Positions 8,544 to 18,095 of a stretch of DNA of 64,000 nucleotides are shown here, piece after piece. This DNA comes from Phlyctochytrium arcticum (Eukaryota; Chytridiomycota; Chytridiomycetes; Chytridiales; Chytridiaceae): positions 1,736,001-1,800,000 of the forward strand of contig JAHLKI010000001.1 in the NCBI GenBank assembly GCA_025602905.1, read 5' to 3'. The position numbers were made by a program, and so were the translations under genes. Each line of letters starts with the position of its first letter. Within the stretch, counting starts at the first letter, position 1. The notes beneath the pieces are model-generated. The model was not told the origin of the DNA, did not search any database, and saw only the letters and a program-made list of their open reading frames with translations.

Positions 8544-8595
8544 CGCGTAGAAGATTAGAGTTAGCGTCGAATGAGTATGTGGCCGCTCGGATCGT

Positions 8596-8733
8596 GTCAG
8601 AATCCTATTGATAGATAGTTGCCACGATCTTAGATCAGATCAGTATAATTTGTATCTATACTCTAAGCTTGCCCGAATACAGGCTTGATCTGCGCTTTGC
8701 CACGGTTCAAAAACCTATCAATAGGATTCTGAC
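8596..8733. repeat. 19-bp perfect inverted repeat at the virus/host boundary
   Basis: The 19 bases at 8596-8614 (GTCAGAATCCTATTGATAG) recur inverted at 8715-8733 around a 100-bp centre. It lies just after the last recognisable viral sequence and just before host-like sequence. It may be a small foldback element or a rearrangement scar. Confidence 0.7.
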
Positions 8734-9117
8734 CCTATATATAGCTTCCGCTCTCGCGTCCCTATATAGATGCCAACCAGTGCCGGGTGGGTGGTCAGTG
8801 GCAATATGCACCGTGGCACCCTGGCACATGTCCACCAGGCCATACACGGTGGGTTTCAGTGTGAATCCAAGGAGCAGCAATTTGCCAGTGCTCCAGCACA
8901 GTGTATGGTTTGTCGGGAGCGCCTGGCGGGTGTCGCTGAACCTGCAATTTTTGCAGCTCAGCAATGGCCAAGAAAAGCTTAACGCTGGCCGGGATGCAAT
9001 CCCAATCGATGCCTTCAATTTTGAAGGAATAAATTCGCAGGACAGACCGATGGCATCGCCTAGTGCACCGCCGAGCAGTAAAGCGGTGAAGCGATCAATT
9101 TTGTTTGAGGAGGGCAT
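8707..9117 (-). pseudogene. ADP-ribosylglycohydrolase fragment (5' end only)
   Basis: The minus-strand frame starts MPSSNKIDRFTALLLGGALGDAIGLSCEF, which matches the N-terminal signature of the ADP-ribosylglycohydrolase (ARH/DraG) family (G-A-L-L-G-x-A-x-G-D-A-x-G). After about 35 residues the expected family motifs, such as the G-x-x-T-D-D-T metal site, are missing and the sequence no longer resembles the family. The open frame to 8707 therefore probably has no meaning. The break lies near the boundary with the viral left arm, consistent with host DNA being cut at that junction. Confidence 0.5.
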
Positions 9118-9395
9118 GGCATGTAACTTTTGGAACAGACTTTTTCGGATTTCATCGGTACATCTCGCTTGATATAATTTGACCGAATGCCAATTTGAAT
9201 GACACTGTCAAAATCACGCCTGCACTGCCTCGAAGCCAGAGGCCTCGTCAGCCTTACTGCCTGACACGTACACGAACGAGCCACGTAGCGTTCAACCAAC
9301 AGGTCAACCACGTATAATTATGCTAAGCCCACAACAACCCGACTATATGGTATATATACCATGCATCTCCTAAAGAGCAAAAGAACTATTCCAAA

Positions 9396-10922
9396 TTACA
9401 GGCGAATCCCAAATTCATCCCGCAAGACGTTCCGCCGCTCCACATTATTCAGTGTCCGTTTTGTCCGGCCAGTGTGGGATACCTCGCTATATACGTTATC
9501 TAAAATGGTCTTGCGCCCCAACTCAGTCATAATAGAAACCATGAGATGACCGCCCACAACCGAAAGTACCGATGTATCGCAAAAATGATTGGCGAGTTCG
9601 GCATCGCTGGCGGGGAGTGCAGTGCGAGTTGAGAAATGATAGGTGGGATGCCAGGCGTCTGTCGTCGAAGGAGAGACGTAGAGATAAAAATCGCTTGCGT
9701 TTGATTCTGGGGTGAACCGAGCCGGGGACGGTATTCCTTCGCTGGCGGATTCGGAAATGAGAAAGGCGGGAAGACCCCATTTGACCATCTTGGAGCTTGG
9801 GGTAGCTGCTCGGACCGGTTGCGCTACGAGGCGGTAGGCATCACCGGACTTTGGGTCAGATACCTGTGCGCCGTCGTGCATAGGGATGGGAACACGCGGC
9901 GCACCGGCCCCGCCGAATCCAACATCGACCAAGTATTCTGCCTTTGTTTGATTGTGGTGGTTGGGAATGGTGATTATCAGGGCTTTATGCGTGGCGGGGG
10001 GGAGGATACGGTGCAGGGCTGATTGGTGGTCAACATCGGTTGTTTCGATCGCAGTTGAACTAATGGGCGAAATCGGCTCTGTACTGAGCGGCAGCTTGGA
10101 GGAAATAATGCGGGGGGGTGGTCCACCCTTTTGAATATCTCCATAGATCCCACCACATTTATTCATATCCTGCCCAGCATGACCTTGGCCATTCCCGATC
10201 ACTCCTTCGGCCGCCGTGGCAGTCATTCCCGTAGCTGCTTCCGGTATGTCGTCGCCTGCTTTCTTTTCTGTGGTGGCGGTAGCAGCCGTACTAGGCATAG
10301 GCGAAATAACTCTTGCACCATCCGCCAAAACGTCAAAGCCGATTTCGCGCAGCACTCGTTCAAACAACGTGTTTTGTTCATAACACCATCCGCCTCGGCG
10401 TTGAATAACGAGCTTATGCCAGATAGCACGAGGTGCCAGCCGCAATGGAGGTTCGCGGATGTCTATATTCTCGTCATCCGAGTTCGAATCTAGCCCTTCA
10501 TTGTCCGATTCCACATCTTCCTGATTTTGACCCGGCAATGCATCCACACCCGCCAGTCCCTTCTTTATGAGTCTTCGCCGCCTCTCCCTCTTGTACATCC
10601 TTTGGCGTCGCAAGTTAGCCTTATAAGCGGCGATATTCTCAAATGGAATAGCAGCCATGTGCAATCTCTGCAACTCGGCCAACGTCTCTAGTGACGGTTC
10701 CAGATATGATGATCCGCTATACCGAATTCGGGCTAGATACATTCTGAGATCAAACGGATCCTGGCCGGTATAATCGTTCGCGACGACAGAAGCAATTCGC
10801 CCGGTGTAAGGAGCGACATCCGGTTGGATCATTGTTTCGATGAGAGTGTGAGAATGACTTTTTGTTGGGTAATGAATTTGGGCTCTTTGTTCGGATGTCG
10901 AATTGCCAATCGGTTGTCTCAA
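9396..10922 (-). CDS. Arylamine N-acetyltransferase
   Basis: 508 aa, intronless. It transfers an acetyl group from acetyl-CoA to arylamines, arylhydroxylamines or hydrazines in the cytosol. The core signature is intact: LQRLHMAAIPFENIAAY near residue 100, RRGGWCYEQNTLFERVL with the catalytic cysteine, THKALIITIP for the histidine position and YLVDVGFGG for the aspartate. The C-terminus (GRKTILDNVYSE...LRDEFGIRL) is complete. It is longer than the usual 280-300 aa because of an acidic, Arg-rich insertion (residues about 110-165) and a Ser/Thr/Gly-rich insertion of about 85 residues after the catalytic cysteine. The start at 10922 is the longest; M31 is an alternative. It is the only intact-looking host-type gene inside the viral element, so it is either carried cargo or part of a host segment joined between two viral arms. 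Confidence 0.85.
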   Translation of the reverse strand: MRQPIGNSTSEQRAQIHYPTKSHSHTLIETMIQPDVAPYTGRIASVVANDYTGQDPFDLRMYLARIRYSGSSYLEPSLETLAELQRLHMAAIPFENIAAYKANLRRQRMYKRERRRRLIKKGLAGVDALPGQNQEDVESDNEGLDSNSDDENIDIREPPLRLAPRAIWHKLVIQRRGGWCYEQNTLFERVLREIGFDVLADGARVISPMPSTAATATTEKKAGDDIPEAATGMTATAAEGVIGNGQGHAGQDMNKCGGIYGDIQKGGPPPRIISSKLPLSTEPISPISSTAIETTDVDHQSALHRILPPATHKALIITIPNHHNQTKAEYLVDVGFGGAGAPRVPIPMHDGAQVSDPKSGDAYRLVAQPVRAATPSSKMVKWGLPAFLISESASEGIPSPARFTPESNASDFYLYVSPSTTDAWHPTYHFSTRTALPASDAELANHFCDTSVLSVVGGHLMVSIMTELGRKTILDNVYSEVSHTGRTKRTLNNVERRNVLRDEFGIRL

Positions 10923-11740
10923 ACGTAATTGACTGTCCCTATATAGTTGCGTATATGAGACTGGATAACTGCCAAGATGTAAAATCCAACTGACCTCAAC
11001 TCAACAGTTACCTGCCAAAAGGTTTCAGTTTCCACCGCAAGTTGTGCCAAAGTAAAGCTTCTCGCGAACAAACTCTACCAAAAGGATGAGAGACTCGCGA
11101 CCTCGACCTTCCTGTATCGAATTCCCACGAGTGATGAAATCCTGGTTCTCGGGTTTCACTGTAAAAGTCTAATTTATGATTTGTGGCCAGTTGTAACGTT
11201 GCGGGCTCAGCGGGAACATCACGGAAGTGGGGTAATGGTGGCTGTGCCGCTGACCTCGGATTTGCAAAGCCGCTCTTGGTCCAACACTGCCGAGGACCCG
11301 CGGCTGGAGACCGGGAATTTGTATGCATCATCCCCGCTGCCCTTCACCAGCATTCCCCATTCCAAACTACACCAATGCGAAATTCTCCTTCCGGTTCTCT
11401 TCAGAAAGTTCGAAAGCCGCCTTGTTGATGCCTAGGCAGCGCGGTTCAAAGCTGCTGGCGGTTCTTGATCAAACTCGATTGGACCATTTTTTGGTAGTAC
11501 AGCCAGCTCGCGCAACTACTTTCCCACCTTCAAGGGCCCATTCCGCCGACCCCGCTCTTCGGATCTTGCTCAACTGACAAGTTATATACTCATGGACAAT
11601 TTGAATCTATTACCGGTCATATCAATAGTATGATATACGACTATGTAGAGGCGCTATGAGAACTAGTTAGACGACCGCTATTTTTCTTTCACCTATCTAG
11701 ATCGTGGGTATATGTGCTTACAAGGCCTTGTGCAACAAAT
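10923..11740. other. Non-coding stretch, no feature recognised
   Basis: The sequence between the acetyltransferase start and the broken receptor gene has only short overlapping frames with no family resemblance. It may contain the acetyltransferase promoter. Confidence 0.4.
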
Positions 11741-11744
11741 TCTA

Positions 11745-13540
11745 TACATGCTCACGTTTACTCAAGACAGCTGTCTTACTGGCAACAGGGCCAGGGGCAG
11801 TCCCACTACCATGTTGGGACTGCTTTGGACCCACCAGGTTGCGATTACTTTGGATTGCTCCTGCAAAGCGTTTCAACATGATACTAAAGACGACTTGCAT
11901 GCTCGCTAACTCCCGGATTGCTGATTGTTTGTCTAGGTAGCCGCCCTATTGCGCCCAAAACGGCTCTTAGGTATTTGCTTAAAAGAAACGTATTGATCAC
12001 GGGAACGCACCTGTAATGCACTAAAGTCCATAGCAGTCGCTTGTTTCATTACATTGGTCAGTTGGGCCACCGGACGGGTGACAAGAATGGATGTAGCTGC
12101 TGCGAAAGCCAACATTCCAACGGCAACAGCCACTGAGGTGACCAGAACGTTTCGGCGAGTAGAAATGACAGTTCCAAGTAAATCTAGCTCTGGGATAATA
12201 ATCATGATCGTCAAATTGAAACCAAAGCGGTCCTGCACGAGCAAAGGAAATATTAGGATTTCTGAGCGTGGGAAAATCTTGGCAAGGACAAGCCACTTAC
12301 GCTGTATGCAAATGTCTCAACATAACTTTTTCCACCTGGTCCATCGAACAGATCTGATGTTCTTGATGGCAAAGACGACAAATTTGCCGATTGATACTTG
12401 TTAGCCAAGCTCTTGGCGGAACTGGATATATAGTCTTGCGGTACATTTAACGCCGTGTATCCATATCGCTTGAATGCAGTCAGACTGGCCGGATCAAAAG
12501 TACTGATGTTTTTGTTGGTGGCTACCAAGGTGCCTTGTTTCGTGAGCCAGATGGCGATGGCAGAATTGGGTGTTGTTGTAATTGTTGAGAGCAGTTTGGA
12601 GAATGTGTCGAAGGCTACGGTGACCATTTGCATTCCCAACGCGGGAGTGTTGGTGTCATACTCTCCAATTGGTAGCCCGCGCCATTGGTTCCTACGCATT
12701 CGTGTTAGCCAGAATGAGTAAATGAGCAAGCTCTCTGCAACCCGAAGGTCTCACCAGTAGAAGCTATATGCTCCAAGCCAGGTGTTAGTGGCATCGTTAA
12801 GCGTAAAGTACGCGGCACGATCCCAAACTCCAGTTTTTGCTCCAGGAATCCAGTAAGGCGGATATGCATTACTAGGTGTGTAATAGCCAGCCACAGTACA
12901 GTTGGCAAAAGTATCTGTAATCCAGAAGTATCGACACGTCTGGCTATAGGGGGGATTGGTGGCATTGTAATGACACAGAATGGAGTCGTGGTGCGGCTTT
13001 CCCATCAGGATGAAATCAAAGTCGTTTGCGCGGACAAAACCGGCATAGACTATAAAGTCGTTCCTGGCAACTGATCGACTGTAGGCGTACTGTAACTCTG
13101 ATTCAGCGTTAAAATCAAAGGGGATGGACACTGCCGGCATAGAGTCGAGCGTTTTGCGAATGACACTCTCCTCCGCATTTGACTGCGCCAACTCGTAGGC
13201 CACTTCGGTTTGTGCCGCGATCTTGTCGTATACTTGTCGGACATAGTTGTCACGTAAGACACTTAGAACTACACATCAAACATTAGCAAAATGATATGAC
13301 CTAATAGTCGATAGTTATGGTCTTACTTTCTTGAACAGTTTTCGTTGCACCATTCAACGACAATACTGCGACGGGTACCGTAATACTCGCTGCCACTAGT
13401 ACACTAACAGCAAGCAAGAGAACGGCAAGGGGTATCCGGAATCGACGAAATTGAGCATCAGCATCGGCCACCACCGACTGTCGTTTTTTGAGCAGATCTT
13501 TTTCAATCTTGCCTTTAGTTCCTTCGTCGTAAGAATCCAT
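11745..13540 (-). pseudogene. Membrane receptor (Cache-like sensor, HAMP-like), 3' truncated
   Basis: Several exons are visible on the minus strand. Exon 1 (from 13540) encodes a basic N-terminus and a first membrane helix (IPLAVLLLAVSVLVAASITV). The next two exons give an extracytoplasmic, Cys/Trp/Tyr-rich domain, with plausible introns at about 13324-13269, 12757-12695 and 12300-12220. A second membrane helix (NVLVTSVAVAVGMLAFAAAT) is followed by a HAMP-like LVTRPVAQLTNVMKQATAMDF. A further piece near 11930-11750 encodes ASMQVVFSIMLKRFAGAIQ, typical of the linker before the catalytic part of fungal receptor cyclases or kinases. No catalytic domain follows, and the frame of the last piece could not be joined cleanly. 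The gene therefore appears truncated. Its introns show the segment came from genomic DNA, not from a copied mRNA. Confidence 0.55.
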
Positions 13541-13724
13541 TTGGTTTACTTGTCGTTTGTTGGGGGACCCTTATGAACTTCAACGAGAAAAAGTTCCCGT
13601 CCAGTTCCTGAAGCTGAATTTATGTGGCGAGCGTGGGCACATGGCGGGCATTAGGGCCGATGAACGTCCGAGACATAACGAAGGGTCACATCCTCCTTGT
13701 CTCGCATCCGTGAAGATTCTTTTT

Positions 13725-13852
13725 GTGCCAAACACTTGGTATTCTCAATACTTCAAGGGTATCCGCAAAACAAACTCTGTTCGTATCGGTGCCAAACACT
13801 TGGTATTCTCAATACTTCAAGGGTATCCGCAAAACAAACTCTGTTCGTATCG
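13725..13852 (+). repeat. Two tandem copies of a 64-bp unit
   Basis: The unit starting GTGCCAAACACTTGGTATTC at 13725 is repeated at 13789 with the same sequence. Its second half (AACAAACTCTGTTCGTATCGG) is also the start of the 123-bp unit that follows, so the two arrays are nested. Confidence 0.9.
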
Positions 13853-14200
13853 GTAACTTATGGTAATGCCGGAAGCCCCCCACCTGATTGACTCGTGGCT
13901 GCCATATCCCCGCTAAAACGCCCACACCCCGCTAGTGAATTTGTTACCTCAAAGAAACAAACTCTGTTCGTATCGGTAACTTATGGTAATGCCGGAAGCC
14001 CCCCACCTGGTTGACTCGTGGCTGCCATATCCCCGCTAAAACGCCCACACCCCGCTAGTGAATTTGTTACCTCAAAGAAACAAACTCTGTTCGTATCGGT
14101 AACTTATGGTAATGCCAGAAGCCCCCCACCTGGTTGACTCGTGGCTGCCATATCCCCGCTAAAACGCCCACACCCCGCTAGTGAATGTGTTACCTCAAAG
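13832..14200 (+). repeat. Three tandem copies of a 123-bp unit
   Basis: Copies start at 13832, 13955 and 14078, each beginning AAACAAACTCTGTTCG and containing GCCGGAAGCCCCCCACCTG or a one-base variant. They differ by only a few substitutions, so the array is young. No coding meaning is evident. Confidence 0.9.
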
Positions 14201-15391
14201 AAGAATGCTTTGGGTTTGCGAACCCGAATTAAGATTGGTTCAGCAATCAATTAATTCGAACGGCCGAGGCCCTGGATCAACAAACAATGGATATAATTTT
14301 GGCGTACAATCTGCGCATGTCCAAAACTATACAGTTAAGGGTAACCAAGTGTGGATACTCTGTCGGATTAAGTAGCCGCTCATTGAGTACAGGGAGGCCT
14401 TCGCTTCGTGAAAGATTGAGTCTAATCAAGTCTCAATGATCCGAACCTCCTCGGCTGGATTCCGCGAATCCTGCAACCTTTATCGATAAAACTGTCCCCA
14501 GGTATTTCAATGGTCCAAAAAATTCAAAGTTGATGAGAAGTCCCGGCAAAATTCCGCCTTACGACAGTCGGTCCCGTCAGGACTTCCACTGAATTTGTTA
14601 TGGAACCGGATCGAGGAATAGTAAAGAAGTATGAATGGGAAGAGAGTTGCAATGCGAGGAGCTATGCTATATTACATACTAGGAGCGACGGAGCAGGTAT
14701 CTGGCAGGGACACAGGTCACGTGTGGCTATTGGGTTTTGCCCCAAACACTTTTTAGGTATCCTGACTTGAGTAGCTCCTTCAACGCGTTGCAGTAGTAGT
14801 TGTCTCTCTATAAATGGACCCCGTTCCGCTTTGGGGAGGACCTGCGCCAACTTCAAAAGTTCTGCGTCATAACTGTCCATGGTGCGTTTGTAAGAAGGAG
14901 GAGGCTGTTGTCTTTGAGTGTCTTATTGGAAATTGAAAATTCAATCCGACAGAGTATCCACACTTGGTTACTTTTAACTATAACTTTATGTGCGAGATTG
15001 TAAACCAAAACTATATCCAATGTTTGTTGATCCAGGCTCTCGGCCGCTCGGATTAGCTGTTTGCTAGACTTCCATTTTAATAGGGTCTTAATATGCGCCC
15101 TTGTTTGTCGGAGTGATTTGACTCTATCCTGGAGGCTATTCCATGATCTGAAAGGTAAATTTAGACTAGACATTGCCATCTTGACAATGGACTCCCACCC
15201 GGCGACTCGGTGATGATGGAGGGGCCAGAAAGATCGAGATCATCGTTTTGTCAGCAAGGGAAGTCAACAGAAATAGTTTCAACCATATAAGAGTTCTTTG
15301 CGAATAGATTATTACCCGAAAAGCCGTGTCCAGTACTGTGTCCAGCTCTTACAATAGGAACTAGAAAATGTAGATCTTGAATATTGAGTGG
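14201..15391. other. Non-coding host-like stretch with a diverged inverted pair
   Basis: The segments 14238-14372 (plus strand) and 14944-15060 (minus strand) are diverged copies in opposite orientation. Both read, in different states of decay, as a peptide with a LDQQTxDIxLxYNL pattern followed by the same NQVWILCRI frame. They look like remnants of one repeated gene or element. Nothing else is recognised here. Confidence 0.45.
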
Positions 15392-15394
15392 CAG

Positions 15395-15406
15395 TGTAGC
15401 GGTGCA
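15395..15406 (+). repeat. Third copy of the junction 12-mer TGTAGCGGTGCA
   Basis: This sequence is identical to the two element junction copies (774-785 and 20520-20531). The match extends to 15 bp with the right end (CAGTGTAGCGGTGCA) and to 14 bp with the left (ending CATA). It lies exactly where Helitron-like coding sequence starts. Confidence 0.7.
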
Positions 15407-16620
15407 TAGCTGTAGCCGCCACGCAAGTCACCGAAATGTCTGTTTTCCTCGAGCGCCAGAACGGTTCACTTTATCTGAACACTTTCAATCCATTATTTGC
15501 AACTTTGTTCAAATTCAACCACGATATACGTCCCATGCTTGGTGGGGAGGCGGCGGATGTGAAACTTTATGTCATGAAGTACTCGTTCAAACCACAAGTC
15601 CAATTCGAGAAACTGCACACGATATACGCTTCGGCTTTACGAAAGAGCATTGAACGGGAGACACAGGTGGAGGAAGTTGATGAGAGCTCGCAGTGGACCC
15701 GGGGGTTCAGGAGGATGAAGCGACAGGTGACGGATTTGAGCGGGAAGATGGAAGTTGTTTCCACAATGGCTGCACTGTACTTGCTCCGGAAATCGGCATT
15801 CTACGAGTCACACGAGGTTGTGCAACTGTATATCAAGTCCATCATAAATGCCATTACGCTGGAGGGGGATGTCGACATCATATTTGCCAGTACCACAAGC
15901 CAAGAGGAAAGTCGCAACGCAACCGGCGAAAGGACAATGAAGGCGATCAACAATGGCACCGATTATCTTGCAAGGCCGGAAACTGCGGATTTCGATGACA
16001 TGTGCCTTTTCCAGTTCACCTCCAAGTTCATCAAACGCAAATCGTCCAAGACGGCGACCACACACCAGCTGGCCGAAGGACACCCCCAACGAAACACGCA
16101 CCGTTTGGAAAGCCGAAAAAAACCCGTTTTCGTCAATGTTGTTTCGAAACAAATAGCCGACCTTTCCAAAGACGACGTTTCGAACGACGAACTTGAAAGA
16201 TCTTTCCGGATGATCCTTTTCTTGTTTAAACCGTACCGGTCGCTTGCTTGCCTTCGCACGGCCCCCACGTGGGAGCAATCTTTTTACGACTACGCTGACG
16301 CCGATGATGGAACGGAGAACTACATCGCCATGCGAACGTTTCTGCGCAACACGGAAGATCACTATATGGGGAAAAGGCGGGCGGCAGAGCTTGGGCGACG
16401 GAACGTTGAGGCGGAGCTTCGGGAGAACCACCCCGATGTCCCGGTGGTGCTCACGTCGGGGGATGCGGGAGATGATGGTTGGGAGGATGACAGTGGGTCA
16501 GAAGCATCATCTACAGCAACCGGCGACGAAGACGAGACTATCGTTGTACATAGCGGAGTGGACGCCAGGGGAAAGGGTATTCGTTTGTCCGGTGCTATCG
16601 ATTTACTATTGTATATAGGT
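15407..16620 (+). pseudogene. Helitron helicase fragment
   Basis: The frame contains YLNTFNPLFATLFKFNHDIRP, then VKLYVMKYSFKPQ, and further on DDMCLFQFTSKFIKRK and FRMILFLFKPYRSL. This order (a x-N-P-x-x-x-x-x-x-x-x-N-x-D-I block, a Y-x-x-K-Y block, a C-L-F-x-F block and a L-F-K-P-x-R block) resembles the region between the Rep and Pif1-helicase parts of fungal Helitron proteins. Neither the Rep HUH motif nor the helicase motifs are present, so it is a fragment. The frame stays open and runs in phase into the viral penton-like gene, giving a chance fusion ORF of 651 codons from 15436 to 17391. Confidence 0.5.
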
Positions 16621-16671
16621 TTCACTCGATACATGTTTCTTTTCTATTATATAAGAGAAGAAACAAGTACG

Positions 16672-17391
16672 ATGATCAACGAGTGGACATTCTGTAGCTT
16701 GAAAGGCCGTAGCTTTCCCATAGGTCGTCGCAATGTCAGTTACATCAAGATTCTCAGTGTATCCTTCATCCAAGACTATGATCTTATTAATTCAACCAAC
16801 AACACCATTGTATTCAAAGAAAGCGGCAATGACGATCCAATTGTTGCAACTGTTCCACCAGGGAACTATACTATTGCCAACTTTGGACAATCTATTGCCT
16901 CATCCATGACTATTGCAGGTTCCCAATCGTATTCTGCAACCTACAACCAAATCACACGTCGCATTACATTGACTTCTGTTGATAAGGATTTCAGTATTTT
17001 GCCTGGCAAAGAAGGAACAAAAATGTACAGTGTCAGTGGCATGTCGAATCGCACAGCGACACCTTTAGGCAAATCTGCTACATTTAAAAACACAGTGAAT
17101 CTCTCAGGTAGTTACCCCATACTTCTTACTAGCAACATCAACGTCCCTTCAGTTAGATTCCTTAGCGATTATAACGACATTGGTAGCAGTGTAGTAGCAA
17201 CATTAGTGCCTGACAGTTTCGGAGACGTCATAAATTTCACTAACGATTCAGAATGGCTTACAGTGGATCAAACTATTAGCAAAATCGAGTTCCATCTTGT
17301 AGACAGCATGACCAACGAAGAATTGGCCCTAGAATCGCCTTTAACAGTCAGGTTTCTTTTGGCCGATGACATCCAAGATGTGAGAATATAA
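16672..17391 (+). CDS. Penton-like minor capsid protein (candidate)
   Basis: 239 aa. Start chosen at 16672 (MINEWTFCSLKG), because the upstream in-frame codons belong to the Helitron fragment and the ATG is preceded by an AT-rich block with TATTATATAAG. Sequence features are those of penton/minor capsid proteins of Polinton-like viruses and virophages: an early hydrophobic strand, the VPPGNYTIANFGQSI segment in which a G-N-Y turn is followed by a helix, a following strand-rich domain and a C-terminal ISKIEFHLVDSMTNEELALE block. It probably forms a single jelly-roll at capsid vertices. It is the first gene of a plus-strand block that ends with the capsid-like gene. Identification is by pattern only. 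Confidence 0.55.
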   Translation: MINEWTFCSLKGRSFPIGRRNVSYIKILSVSFIQDYDLINSTNNTIVFKESGNDDPIVATVPPGNYTIANFGQSIASSMTIAGSQSYSATYNQITRRITLTSVDKDFSILPGKEGTKMYSVSGMSNRTATPLGKSATFKNTVNLSGSYPILLTSNINVPSVRFLSDYNDIGSSVVATLVPDSFGDVINFTNDSEWLTVDQTISKIEFHLVDSMTNEELALESPLTVRFLLADDIQDVRI

Positions 17392-17394
17392 GAA

Positions 17395-17416
17395 TTTTTT
17401 TTGTTGTTAGGATAAA
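17395..17416 (+). promoter_or_regulatory. T8 tract plus GATAAA before ATG, copy 1
   Basis: An exact run of eight T (17395-17402) starts three bases after the stop codon of the penton-like gene. It is followed by GTTGTTAG and GATAAA directly before ATG 17417. The same layout is repeated at the next two gene junctions. Confidence 0.5.
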
Positions 17417-17587
17417 ATGGATACTGAAGAAGAATTTCTTGAGACATATAAATTATTAAATGAGATCGAAGAACGAAACAAGAAGGAAAAGCCACAAAAA
17501 AGAATTGAAAAGTCACAAAAAGAAAAATTAGACAAAGTACTGAAACAACTAGAGAAAGCACTCAAGACTTTAAACAAATTACTCTAA
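17417..17587 (+). CDS. Small charged coiled-coil protein, 56 aa
   Basis: The protein is MDTEEEFLETYKLLNEIEER followed by a Lys/Glu-rich helix and a leucine-spaced end (LKQLEKALKTLNKLL). It should form a short coiled coil. The N-terminus resembles that of the next gene (M-x-T-E-E-x), hinting at duplication or a shared interaction motif. It has the shared T8/GATAAA start signal and sits between two virion-type genes, so a small structural or scaffold role is possible. No family recognised. Confidence 0.55.
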   Translation: MDTEEEFLETYKLLNEIEERNKKEKPQKRIEKSQKEKLDKVLKQLEKALKTLNKLL

Positions 17588-17612
17588 TTTTTTTTGTTTT
17601 GTACATGATAAA
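17588..17612 (+). promoter_or_regulatory. T8 tract plus GATAAA before ATG, copy 2
   Basis: Eight T (17588-17595) follow the TAA of the 56-aa gene immediately, then GTTTTGTACAT and GATAAA abut ATG 17613. Confidence 0.5.
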
Positions 17613-18095
17613 ATGAATACTGAAGAAGACGCTTTACTTGAACCACAAGAAACTAGTCCGGTACAGGATGTTGTACAAGAACCTGTACGAGAAGCAGTAC
17701 AACAAGAAGAAGAACGAACCGCTACTGTAATTGAAGAAGCACCCAAGAAAAAGAGGCAGATGTCTGAGAAGCAAAAGGAAGCTCTACGCAAAGCGCAAGA
17801 GTCGAGGAAGATTCAATTGAATACTATGCAGAGACAACGTGATGAAGAAAGAGAACAATTGGAATACCAGAGGAAAATTGAAGAGGCCTACAACTTGGTG
17901 AATCAATTAGAAGAACGTAAACGACAAGAAAAAGAACAGAAACGTCTCGAACGGTTACAAAAGAAACAATTGAGAGAACAGAAGAATACGCAAGTCAAAC
18001 CAAAGGCCCAAAAGAAACAACAAGAAGCAAAAACTAAACAAGTGGAAAAAAAAGTAGTTGAAAAGGAAAATTTTGGCGGAATATTCGGGTACTGA
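17613..18095 (+). CDS. Basic coiled-coil virion-associated protein (candidate), 160 aa
   Basis: Residues 1-45 are acidic. Then come a basic cluster (EAPKKKRQMSEKQKEALRK) and about 80 residues of Lys/Arg/Glu/Gln-rich continuous helix, and the protein ends in the unusual hydrophobic tail NFGGIFGY. Acidic-to-basic helical proteins with a Gly/aromatic tail are seen among DNA-condensing or capsid cement proteins in small dsDNA viruses, but I cannot name a homologue. It lies directly upstream of the capsid-like gene and shares the T8 signals at both ends, so it is probably expressed with it. Confidence 0.6.
   Translation: MNTEEDALLEPQETSPVQDVVQEPVREAVQQEEERTATVIEEAPKKKRQMSEKQKEALRKAQESRKIQLNTMQRQRDEEREQLEYQRKIEEAYNLVNQLEERKRQEKEQKRLERLQKKQLREQKNTQVKPKAQKKQQEAKTKQVEKKVVEKENFGGIFGY

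Noticed and set aside
13725..14200. CRISPR-like array
   Set aside because: The units are direct tandem repeats without unique spacers, in a eukaryotic context.
15436..17391. Single 651-aa gene
   Set aside because: The first 400 residues resemble Helitron protein and the last 239 a viral capsid protein; a viral-type AT-rich upstream region and ATG lie at 16672.
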